A DNA stretch of 64,000 nt from assembly GCF_030408575.1 (NCBI RefSeq), contig NZ_CP047047.1:2349275-2413274 (forward strand), in the 5' to 3' direction. Source of the DNA: Corynebacterium auris. Its GTDB lineage: Bacteria > Actinomycetota > Actinomycetes > Mycobacteriales > Mycobacteriaceae. Every line of letters begins with the position of its first letter. Within the stretch, counting starts at the first letter, position 1. Shown in pieces: positions 26,035 through 33,554 of the stretch. The position numbers were made by a program, and so were the translations under genes. Under the pieces are notes generated by a model. It was not told where the DNA came from, searched no databases, and worked only from the letters and a program-made list of their open reading frames with translations.

Positions 26035-26967
26035 GCTGGGGATCTGTTCACAAACCCCCTGGTAGACTTCGAGTCGGTGTCCTGCACCGGTTCCACTAGC
26101 TGGGGATCTGTTCACAAACCCCCTGGTAGACTTCGAATCAACACGCCCCAACACCGGAGTCAGCTGGGGATCTGTTCACAAACCCCCTGGTAGACTTCGC
26201 GGTGGCGCTGCTCGTGTGGGTCGCAAGCTGGGGATCTGTTCACAAACCCCCTGGTAGACTTCCAGCCTGGCCGAACACTCGGCGACCATGGCTGGGGATC
26301 TGTTCACAAACCCCCTGGTAGACTTCTCACCTCCTTGCCGGGCTGGTTTCATTCTGCTGGGGATCTGTTCACAAACCCCCTGGTAGACTTCCGCGGTGAA
26401 TGAATCCAGCCCAGTCACGGCTGGGGATCTGTTCACAAACCCCCTGGTAGACTTCCCAGACGGGAACCGGCGCTGGGTTCGCAGCTGGGGATCTGTTCAC
26501 AAACCCCCTGGTAGACTTCTGGGCCGTCAACCCCGGCCCGAGGACGCGCTGGGGATCTGTTCACAAACCCCCTGGTAGACTTCCCCGCCTTGATTGATTC
26601 GTCCGGGGTGAGCTGGGGATCTGTTCACAAACCCCCTGGTAGACTTCACCGCAAACATCACACCCCGCTCATCCCGCTGGGGATCTGTTCACAAACCCCC
26701 TGGTAGACTTCACCAGGCGCGTTCAACGCTCACTAGCCAGCTGGGGATCTGTTCACAAACCCCCTGGTAGACTTCTCACCATCGGGCGTTCGCGCGACCG
26801 AGAGCTGGGGATCTGTTCACAAACCCCCTGGTAGACTTCCCGCCACCCTGGCCGTGCATGGCGATGTGCTGGGGATCTGTTCACAAACCCCCTGGTAGAC
26901 TTCCTGCTCGCCGACTTCCACACCCCGCTTAGCTGGGGATCTGTTCACAAACCCCCTGGTAGACTTC
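26035..26967 (+). CRISPR. Type II-C CRISPR array, 15 repeats and 14 spacers
   Basis: Fifteen apparently identical 36-bp repeats begin with GCTGGGGATCTGTTC and end with CTGGTAGACTTC. They start at 26035, 26099, 26163, 26227, 26291, 26356, 26420, 26484, 26548, 26612, 26676, 26740, 26804, 26868 and 26932. Spacers are 28 bp, with one of 29. The repeat resembles that of C. diphtheriae II-C systems. The tracrRNA anti-repeat pairs with the repeat's GCTGGGGATCTGTTC part, so crRNAs are read on the plus strand, opposite to the cas genes. Each repeat ends with TGGTAGACT, which fits an extended -10 (TGNTANNNT) and suggests repeat-embedded promoters as in Neisseria. No degenerate terminal repeat is present, so neither end is obviously old. 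No spacer matched anything I noticed in this window. Confidence 0.98.
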
Positions 26968-27012
26968 CTAGACTCGGAAAAACCCGCGTCTAGCAGGTCG
27001 GTCAGGGGGTTT
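26950..27012 (+). terminator. Hairpin joining the last repeat to the array flank
   Basis: AAACCCCCTG in the last repeat (26950-26959) is perfectly complementary to CAGGGGGTTT (27003-27012). Inside lies a second inverted repeat, CTAGAC / GTCTAG (26968-26973 and 26988-26993). The structure sits between the convergent array and cas2 ends. It could stop array transcription or cas mRNA, although only three T follow. Confidence 0.4.
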
Positions 27013-27017
27013 CCTCG

Positions 27018-27323
27018 TTAGAAAATTAGAAGTTGGTCCGGGGTTTTTTCTGAGGTCTGACGTGACCCGTTCCGGAATCTAAACGCCTCTGCCCATTGCT
27101 TGTCCGTTACGGGGACGATGCGCACTTCGCCATCGAGAGGCAATCTTGACTTGATCGTAGATGCCAATCTTGACAGATTGACCCCCAGCGGCATGTACCG
27201 AGTGTATACGCTGTATTGGACCATGCTGAAACCTTCGTCCAAGAGGAAATTTCGAAAATCTGATGCGCTTTTTCTTTGTGGTTTGGTCTTCACAGGGAGA
27301 TCGAACATTACTAGGCACCACAT
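27018..27323 (-). CDS. cas2: CRISPR-associated endonuclease Cas2, type II
   Basis: Start is taken at ATG 27323 (MWCLVMFDLPVKTKPQRK), 10 bases after the cas1 stop with AAGAAAG as ribosome binding site. The longer frame from 27413 would overlap cas1 by 80 bp and adds no family-like sequence. The 101-residue length is typical. VMFDLPV contains the conserved Asp of the ferredoxin-fold Cas2, followed by FLLDEGFSMVQYSVYTR. With Cas1 it forms the spacer-integration complex. It is the last gene of the leftward cas9-cas1-cas2 operon; no csn2 or cas4 is present, which marks subtype II-C. Confidence 0.95.
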   Translation of the reverse strand: MWCLVMFDLPVKTKPQRKSASDFRNFLLDEGFSMVQYSVYTRYMPLGVNLSRLASTIKSRLPLDGEVRIVPVTDKQWAEAFRFRNGSRQTSEKTPDQLLIF

Positions 27324-27333
27324 GCCATCTTTC

Positions 27334-28242
27334 TTACCCGCCTTGGAGCTCAACAGTCCCGCTCCATTCAGGAACCGAAAGCCGCGGAATATCTCCCTCG
27401 ACATACAGGCCAAATGACTGCGCTAGCCGAGTCAACGCGGTTGAAACCGTTGTGCCATCTTTGAGAAAAACTTGGCGAGAACAGGCCACAAGCGCCTTTT
27501 TGACCTCGGGATCATTCACCTCGCCGTCGAGAGGCAACGTGACAACAGCATAGTCCACCACAGGACGAAAAGGCTCAATCAAGTCGTCGACCAAATTGAA
27601 AGCATTCGATCTTCCATGATGAAAGACACCATTTGCCGGCCATAAACCGGCCTCAAACACGGACCTAATACAAAAGCCACGCAGCACCGTGTAGCCATAA
27701 TTCAGACAGGCATTGAGGTTATCCCCGGATTTTCTTTGCCGTGTGAACGCCCCTTGAGGAGCAAAATGCTGCCAATGTAGTCTAGCCGCTTGCCCCTCCT
27801 TGTTATCCGGATCCCCCGAACGCACATCTTTGGCTAGTTGCAGAAGCCTTTTCTCGACAAGACCATTTCCCAATAGCCCGTGTACCCGTGCCTGCCCGCG
27901 AATTTTCGCTCTAATCAGTGCCGCCCACGCACTTTTTCGCCGGGGGAGACTCAATTCTGCCTGTGCAATTTGCCGGGCTCCTACCCGAGTGTGGTTGCTC
28001 CAGCTTTGCAGTGCCCCGACGGGGATTGATTTCCAGTCCGCGACCAATACCGGAATTCCCTCCGTGCTGAGCTTCAATAGTAACCCGGTGGCAATCTTCG
28101 ATTTGCCACCTAGAGTTATCATCGCAACGTCACGCAGGTTGATGGCGTGTTCTTTATCTTTGGAATCCCTGACCACAATGTGACCACGCTTGTAGCAAAG
28201 CTCCCCTTCGAAGGCGGAGAAATCCAGAACACGCCAGGACAT
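27334..28242 (-). CDS. cas1: CRISPR-associated integrase Cas1, type II
   Basis: The 302-residue protein begins at an ATG that directly abuts the cas9 TAA. It has the N-terminal beta domain of type II Cas1 (MSWRVLDFSAFEGELCYKRG) and the all-helical catalytic domain. E149 (NKEGQAARLHW), H208/H209 (FHHGRSNAFNL) and the acidic pair E223/D230 fit the metal-binding residues required for integrating new spacers. Length and order match type II-C loci. The tight junctions with cas9 and cas2 indicate one mRNA. Nothing suggests damage, so the array should still be able to acquire spacers. Confidence 0.96.
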   Translation of the reverse strand: MSWRVLDFSAFEGELCYKRGHIVVRDSKDKEHAINLRDVAMITLGGKSKIATGLLLKLSTEGIPVLVADWKSIPVGALQSWSNHTRVGARQIAQAELSLPRRKSAWAALIRAKIRGQARVHGLLGNGLVEKRLLQLAKDVRSGDPDNKEGQAARLHWQHFAPQGAFTRQRKSGDNLNACLNYGYTVLRGFCIRSVFEAGLWPANGVFHHGRSNAFNLVDDLIEPFRPVVDYAVVTLPLDGEVNDPEVKKALVACSRQVFLKDGTTVSTALTRLAQSFGLYVEGDIPRLSVPEWSGTVELQGG

Positions 28243-31200
28243 TTAACCAGCCACCTTCACCGACCTGGGTAGACCGGCCTCGGAGCCCAACCTGACCCGT
28301 CCATGCGCGTCTCTGCGAATAATGACCCCATTTCCCGGACCAAACACCCTGTTAACGGCAGGGCGCCAACCCGGGGAGTCAATTATCTTTCTCGAGTCTC
28401 CCGATACCTCGTTACCACCAAACTCAGTAGAGAACTGGGAAGGTTTTAATCGCAGTTTGCTATCACTGAAGAATCCTCTGACCCGCCAGCGCGTAACCTC
28501 GCCGAACTCTTCGATAAACGTAGCCACCTGGCCGGTCGCGATTTCAGCAGCATCCAGGAAAAGTTCATCCCCTACAACCAACCAGGTGACATATTCGGCG
28601 TTGCCGTCCCGGATTGCCTTTCTTAGCTTTGGTTCGGTTTGTCGCATGGACATGGTGTTTGGATGAAGCTCATACGTGAACAGATTCTCGTGCCGTGCCC
28701 GCAATAGATCCACGGTGTACACCCTCACCATCGCAAATGAGTCTGTCTTGCCCTTAATTCGGTAGAGCCTTGCATGGTGAAATGCGCTTCCCAATTCGAC
28801 GTAACCACCACGGACTTTCATCGCCCCTGCTGATACAGGGAAAAACTCGATCGGGTCATTACCAGTGAATCTCGAACCATTCACCCGAATCTGCCGTTTT
28901 GGGTCAGCGGGCAAACCGGTCTTCCAATCAAAGTCTGGCTCACGAGTCAGTGCGGTCCAGAGAGCTGGTGTTGCCGCGCGATCGATAAGATTCACCGGAA
29001 GTTCATCCCCAAGCTTGATTGATTGCAGTGGATGAATAGTCTCCTCGTGAGCGAGACCATTGCCGAGTCGCAAACGGATGTTCTCGACAACCGGAATGCT
29101 GTCCTCGTCAATCGCCGCTTGAAGCATCGGGACAAGCCTCTTCATCCTTTGCTTCCATGCTCGATAGGCATTAATATCCGCAACGGTTCTGCCTTCAAAA
29201 TCCTGCCACGCACCATAGGCCGGATCTGGGATGCGGTCGATGAACTGCTGCGCCCGCAGGGAATTGCGCTCGGTTAGAACCTGGGCAACCTTCCCCTGCA
29301 TGAGAGCGATTACTGCAGCGTCAATCGCATGATGGCGCCTATCGAGGCGGTTCTTGCCGGTCTTTCCTCCGATGAGACGGAAAGAGTTATCGATCCCCGC
29401 GGCCCTGCGCGCGCTTGCAGTAACCTCCCCGCGGAATACCTGGACCTTGACTTCGCCACCCTCGTGCCGTACGGGAAAGCGACCATGAATACGATTATGA
29501 AGCTCGACAGCCATCCAGGACACCGCTTCCTTGCTTCTCGCGTCCAAGGCCTCGTCTTCAGATTCACGTCTAAGGCGCAGAATCACATCCTTCTGAAACC
29601 GCTTCATGTCCGATGCTTTCAATCCTGGATCCTGGGGCCACTGGTTTACACGTTCGATAGCCTTTTCCAGTGAGACGTCGGGGATGGACGTTCTCCTTGC
29701 CCACACCGCGAAAGGAAGCTTTCCCTTCTCACGATTGCATCGACCGCAAACCGCGAGTAGGTTATACCGAGCGTTCGTTGCCCCGACTCCTGCCCTTGGC
29801 ACGATGTGGTCCAGTTCTGCCGACTTGAAGTCAATCAGGGAACCACAGTAGGCGCATTGTCCATTCTGGCGTTGAATTGACTGAAAGCGCATGAGCTCAG
29901 AGCGACGAACCTTGCCCTCCAAACCGAGAGTTGAGCGCATCCTTTCCATGGACTCCTGATTCCGGAGTGCTCGTTTATCTTGATCGCGCTCGATCTCACG
30001 TGCCGTCTTTTCGCTCTTGAACCCGTCACGAAGTGTCTCAATATTGATTGACTCTGGCTCTCCCCAGCGCGAAAGGGACATTTCGAGCCAGCGATTAACC
30101 CCCTTGAGAACGCGATCTACAGCAGGGTTTCCGGTTGGCTCGGCAATTGGGGACGCTTTTGGCTTCCAATCTTTGGCGACACCGAACACCGCCATTCGGG
30201 CGTCGCTGAGGTCTGCGACGTTGTTGAGCATATGCTCAGTCAGGTTAGCCAGAGTCTTCTCTGAGTAGGCGGATCGCCCGTCCGGCAGTCGCAAAGACTC
30301 GAGCTTTTCAAGTGATTCTTCTGAAAGTGTGCGTAACCGACTAGCTGCTTCAATAGCAGCAGGAGAGTCATCTTCAGGCGCATCAACATTTGAAAACTCT
30401 CTAACAAGCGCGTCTTTCGAGTCTTGACTAGCGGTCTTCCAAAACTCTCGAATCTCTTTGATCGTCGATGAGGCCATGGCGAGCTCAGTCTCGTTAATCG
30501 GTGGTGCCCCTGAAACTCGCTCTCCGTCGTCAGTACTGGTAGCGGTCCCCAACAGATGGCCCCTGTCGATTCCTAGAACCTCGGCGACGTCGACCCAAGT
30601 TGGTCGTGCAGGCGGAGATGGCGTGCGAAGAAAATCAAATGCGCGCTGTCTTTCTTCGACCGAGAGGGGGCGGATTGAGTTCTTAATCGCGCATCCGTGA
30701 TCTCGGATGCGCACATTCGCAAGTAGCGAGATGATTCTGTATTCCTGGAACTCCCTGACCGCGCGCCAGGCCCTTGGTTGACTTGGATCTAATGCGTCCT
30801 TCCCAACCTGTTCCTTGGCTGAACCCTTCGGAGACTGAGCTGAGAAAACATGGTCTATAAGCTCGTTGATGAATCCGCGATCCATACCTTGTGCGAGCGA
30901 AAACGCGATGAGCTCGGTAGCAACGTCCTTCTGATGAAGTCGTGCAGTGAACAAGCCATTCTTGCCGCGTAATCGCTTGGTTCCGTCGGGTAGAGCCACG
31001 ACCATCTGCGCAACAGTGAGGCCAGCGACGTTTGTTTCGGGTAGGAGCGTCTTGAACTGCTCTTTAATCTCCAACAAATTCGAGGATGGCTGCGCGGGAA
31101 CGTAGAGCGATTTTGTTAGGGTATAAGGGTTCCGCCATCCACGGTGTCGGGCGATGTGCCTTACCGCGATGGCGAATTTTCTGCGCCTCTCTGCTTCGTC

Positions 31201-31557
31201 TTCAATAAAGTCTGTCGCCAACTCCGCGCGTGCTCTCCATGCCTGTCCACTCTCTGCCACGCCGAGATCTTCGATCGGGAACCCGTGGGCACGTAAGAAG
31301 TCATCTACCGCGGTAAGTCGCTTCTTGCGCCGACGGTACATTCTGCGAGTGCGCCGAGCCACCCCAGAGACTTTTTTTCGCGTCAGAGCGGTCTTATTCG
31401 AGTCTGGGTCCAAGCCACCATCGTGAATGAGTGACATTGCGTTAAGAATCTTGACTGGCATCCCGTGGTCATCGACTTCGATCGCCGCCATTCCAAGCGA
31501 GCGAGAGCCTACGTCGAAACCCACGCGGTACTTAATGGTGGAAGTGGAGTCACCCAT
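28243..31557 (-). CDS. cas9: CRISPR-associated endonuclease Cas9, subtype II-C
   Basis: The start is ATG 31557, with CAAAGGG as ribosome binding site 6 bases upstream; an open frame further left runs through the tracrRNA and an unrelated region and is not coding. The product has 1104 residues, normal for II-C. RuvC-I is YRVGFDVGSRSLGMA with D15. RuvC-II is INIETLRD. The HNH domain has CAYCG...LDHIVPR with D583/H584, plus CGRC as the second Cys pair. RuvC-III is HHAIDAAVIAL near 740. Both nuclease centres are intact. An arginine-rich bridge helix (about 60-80: TRKKVSGVARRTRRMYRRRK) follows RuvC-I. The C-terminal PAM-interacting region is present, but its PAM cannot be read off. GC is clearly lower than in the flanking core genes, consistent with transfer. 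Confidence 0.97.
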   Translation of the reverse strand: MGDSTSTIKYRVGFDVGSRSLGMAAIEVDDHGMPVKILNAMSLIHDGGLDPDSNKTALTRKKVSGVARRTRRMYRRRKKRLTAVDDFLRAHGFPIEDLGVAESGQAWRARAELATDFIEDEAERRRKFAIAVRHIARHRGWRNPYTLTKSLYVPAQPSSNLLEIKEQFKTLLPETNVAGLTVAQMVVALPDGTKRLRGKNGLFTARLHQKDVATELIAFSLAQGMDRGFINELIDHVFSAQSPKGSAKEQVGKDALDPSQPRAWRAVREFQEYRIISLLANVRIRDHGCAIKNSIRPLSVEERQRAFDFLRTPSPPARPTWVDVAEVLGIDRGHLLGTATSTDDGERVSGAPPINETELAMASSTIKEIREFWKTASQDSKDALVREFSNVDAPEDDSPAAIEAASRLRTLSEESLEKLESLRLPDGRSAYSEKTLANLTEHMLNNVADLSDARMAVFGVAKDWKPKASPIAEPTGNPAVDRVLKGVNRWLEMSLSRWGEPESINIETLRDGFKSEKTAREIERDQDKRALRNQESMERMRSTLGLEGKVRRSELMRFQSIQRQNGQCAYCGSLIDFKSAELDHIVPRAGVGATNARYNLLAVCGRCNREKGKLPFAVWARRTSIPDVSLEKAIERVNQWPQDPGLKASDMKRFQKDVILRLRRESEDEALDARSKEAVSWMAVELHNRIHGRFPVRHEGGEVKVQVFRGEVTASARRAAGIDNSFRLIGGKTGKNRLDRRHHAIDAAVIALMQGKVAQVLTERNSLRAQQFIDRIPDPAYGAWQDFEGRTVADINAYRAWKQRMKRLVPMLQAAIDEDSIPVVENIRLRLGNGLAHEETIHPLQSIKLGDELPVNLIDRAATPALWTALTREPDFDWKTGLPADPKRQIRVNGSRFTGNDPIEFFPVSAGAMKVRGGYVELGSAFHHARLYRIKGKTDSFAMVRVYTVDLLRARHENLFTYELHPNTMSMRQTEPKLRKAIRDGNAEYVTWLVVGDELFLDAAEIATGQVATFIEEFGEVTRWRVRGFFSDSKLRLKPSQFSTEFGGNEVSGDSRKIIDSPGWRPAVNRVFGPGNGVIIRRDAHGRVRLGSEAGLPRSVKVAG

Positions 31558-31569
31558 CTTAAACCCTTT

Positions 31570-31657
31570 GATATAGATCAAGCTCCGCCCGAAGACAGAG
31601 CTTGATGGAGCAATCAATGCCGCTAACGTGGCGGCACTTACTGAGGATCTGTTCCTA
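31570..31657 (-). ncRNA. tracrRNA of the type II-C system
   Basis: Read leftward, the RNA begins near 31657 with GGAACAGATCCTCAGT. This pairs with the first 15 bases of the CRISPR repeat with two G-U pairs. It then has a perfect stem TGCCGC/GCGGCA (nexus-like hairpin), a single-stranded TTGATTGCTCC, and a terminal stem ATCAAGCTC / GAGCTTGAT (plus-strand 31577-31606). The order anti-repeat, nexus, linker, final hairpin matches, as I recall it, the C. diphtheriae tracrRNA. The final hairpin ends only 19 bases before the cas9 ATG and lacks a strong T-run. Confidence 0.9.
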
Positions 31658-31663
31658 CAGACA

Positions 31664-31692
31664 ATTTTAGGGGTTCGAGAATGTATGCGCAA
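31664..31692 (-). promoter_or_regulatory. Promoter of the tracrRNA (and perhaps cas9)
   Basis: On the minus strand TTGCGC (31692-31687) and TAAAAT (31669-31664) are separated by 17 bp. They place the start of transcription near 31657, just before the anti-repeat. No second promoter is visible between the tracrRNA and the cas9 ATG, so cas9 may depend on read-through from this promoter. Confidence 0.6.
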
Positions 31693-31772
31693 GAGTTTGC
31701 CGGGAATTCCTTCATTACTTCGACCAAAACGGTTCAGGTCCGGACGGGTTGATATGAAGCGCTGCGATGCCC

Positions 31773-32410
31773 CTATTTGTCTAGCACCATGTCGTTCTGG
31801 CCGTAGGTGGTCACGACGCCGAGGTTTTCCCCCGTCTCCACGTCCGCACCGGTGATGACGAAGACGACGCCGGAGGTGAGGGCGGCGGCGCCGTCGGTGT
31901 GGGTCCCGCCGGTGGTCATCCAAGTCACGGCGATGGTGCTGCCGTCGCGCTGGCCCTCCCAGTCGCCGTAGCCGCCGACGAAGACGCCGGAGCCATGCAC
32001 CGGCTCGTCCTCGGACCCGCGGAGATGTTGAGCAGCTCGGCCGTCAGGCGCACCGAGGTGCCGGGCTGGCGGTTCCTGAGGGTGAAGCCACTCTGCAGCG
32101 CGTCGACGCTTAAGCCGTGGGGGCGGCGGTAGCGCACGCGCACGCCGGCGTCCTCGAATGTGTACATTCTCGGCCTGCACGTGCCCGGCGCGCACCTTGT
32201 CCTCGGCGATCAGGGAGACCTGGCCGCGGGTGGCCACGTCCTGAAGAGTCGGGGTACCGAAGTCATCGACGGCGGTGTCCATCAGGATGGCGGTTTCGGT
32301 GTCGGGAATCTAGATAGCGACGCCTTCGAGGGTGGTGTTCCTGGTCACGCGAACGCCGCGCGCGCCGAAGTGGAGGGGGCGGCCGCGCAGCGTGGTACCC
32401 TCGGCGAGCT
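31773..32410 (-). pseudogene. Broken gene of unknown family next to the CRISPR locus
   Basis: Minus-strand coding pieces follow one another in different frames: GTTLRGRPLHFGARGVRVTR and NTTLEGVAI to a TAG at 32312-32310. The same frame then continues with PDTETAILMDTAVDDFGTP and DVATRGQVSLIAEDKVRAGH. A second frame gives DAGVRVRYRRPHGLSVDA and TSVRLTAELLNISAG, and the first frame returns with GVFVGGYGDWEGQRDGSTIA, GVVFVITGADVETGENLG and MVLDK before TAG. That is one nonsense and at least two frameshift changes in one gene. The repetitive short-strand pattern suggests a beta-rich surface or secreted protein, but I recognise no family and its N-terminus is not evident. Confidence 0.55.
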
Positions 32411-32602
32411 GGAGATCTCGCCGACGGCCTACTTTGGTTCCTGTGCATCTCGTGTGCCTGTGTTGTTTCGCGCATTGACCACGTAATCTTCCGTTTTGTG
32501 GGCGCCGCAACCTTTATTTCAATCCTCAGCGCCCCCGCCCCGCGCGGATACCAATCCCCAACCCCGCACCTCAGCCCCATATCACCTGGCATACTCACAA
32601 TC

Positions 32603-33538
32603 ATGTACACCCCAGCCCGGACGATCGTTCTGCCCGCTGCCGTGGCGGCCGCAGCGCTGACCCTTTCCGCATGCGCGGCGTCGACGGAACCTCCGCAGCC
32701 GCAGACGGTGACGCAGACAACGACGGTTGAACCGACCGTCGAGACGCACACGCCCACCCCTCACTCCACCTCCGCCGCGCCGGCCGCATCGGTGCGCTCC
32801 GTCGATGTCACGCAGTTACAGCAGGTGAGCCCGACACTGTTCGACGCAGACGGCTCTAAGATGTTCTCCTTCGTCAACGGCGGCGCAGCGAGCCAATGCG
32901 TTTTTTACGGCGTCGTGACGTGCTTCGGCACCCCCGACAACTCGGTACCCGACGTGGACGGCCGCCGGCCCGGGGCCGTTCAGATCTCGGCCGACGGCGT
33001 GGCGTACACCAACGCGGAAGGCATCCCACCCGCCACGGCCGAACTCAAGCCGGGGCAATGGGTGAATTTCGGCAGCGTTCAGTGCGCGAAGCCGGACAAC
33101 GAGTCGCTGGTGTGCACCTCTGAGTCCGCCGCCTTCGAGATCGCGGGGGCGGATCATCGCATCGTGACCGAGGGCCCAGTGCTCAGCTCCCGGGAACTGA
33201 CAGAGAAGGCCCTGGCGCAGCCGGGGATGGGGTACGAGACCGGCACGGACGTCCTCGTTCAGGGCCCAATAATGTGCGGCGCGATGGAGGGGCACCGCCT
33301 GGCGGACGTCGTCACGGGCGAAATCACGTGCGCGGAAGCCATGGACGTCCTCGACCGCTACGACGCGAGGAAGTTCGAAGAAGGTATGGGAAACACTATC
33401 TCGGTGTCGTTCGACGGGTGGAGTTGCTCGTCCCCGACGGCGGCGCGATCAGAGGAGCTCGGCGCGGCCACGGTGTGTTACAACAAGCAGCGCGGGATCG
33501 AGATCCGCGACCCGCTCGTGGGCGTGCCGGCCCAGTAG
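32603..33538 (+). CDS. Secreted lipoprotein of unknown function
   Basis: Start is taken at ATG 32603 (MYTPARTIVLPAAVAAAALT), because this gives a typical lipoprotein signal peptide with lipobox LSAC and Cys near residue 24. The longer frame from 32498 would place 35 unrelated residues before it. The mature part begins with a Thr/Pro-rich spacer, as in many corynebacterial cell-envelope lipoproteins. It continues with a folded domain containing several Cys (QCVFYGVVTCFGTPDNS, QCAKPDNESLVCTSES, MCGAMEG, CAEAMDVLDRYD, WSCSSP). The repeated spacing suggests disulfides and a domain related to uncharacterised actinobacterial secreted proteins. Function unknown. It stands alone between the CRISPR-side pseudogene and the convergent arsenic genes. 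Confidence 0.8.
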   Translation: MYTPARTIVLPAAVAAAALTLSACAASTEPPQPQTVTQTTTVEPTVETHTPTPHSTSAAPAASVRSVDVTQLQQVSPTLFDADGSKMFSFVNGGAASQCVFYGVVTCFGTPDNSVPDVDGRRPGAVQISADGVAYTNAEGIPPATAELKPGQWVNFGSVQCAKPDNESLVCTSESAAFEIAGADHRIVTEGPVLSSRELTEKALAQPGMGYETGTDVLVQGPIMCGAMEGHRLADVVTGEITCAEAMDVLDRYDARKFEEGMGNTISVSFDGWSCSSPTAARSEELGAATVCYNKQRGIEIRDPLVGVPAQ

Positions 33539-33554
33539 TCGGCCCTCCGCGCCC

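Noticed and set aside
26176..26436. Small frames within the CRISPR array
   Set aside because: They consist of translated repeats and spacers (recurrent EVYQGVCEQIPS) and are not genes.
26035..26967. Self-targeting spacers against this window
   Set aside because: I looked for spacer matches to neighbouring genes by eye and saw none; a full genome search was not possible.
27324..27413. Longer cas2 starting at 27413
   Set aside because: It would overlap cas1 by 80 bp. The start at 27323 gives the usual 101-residue Cas2 and has a ribosome binding site.
31558..31923. Longer cas9 starting at 31923
   Set aside because: The added 122 residues are encoded by tracrRNA, its promoter and pseudogene sequence, and they have no Cas9 similarity.
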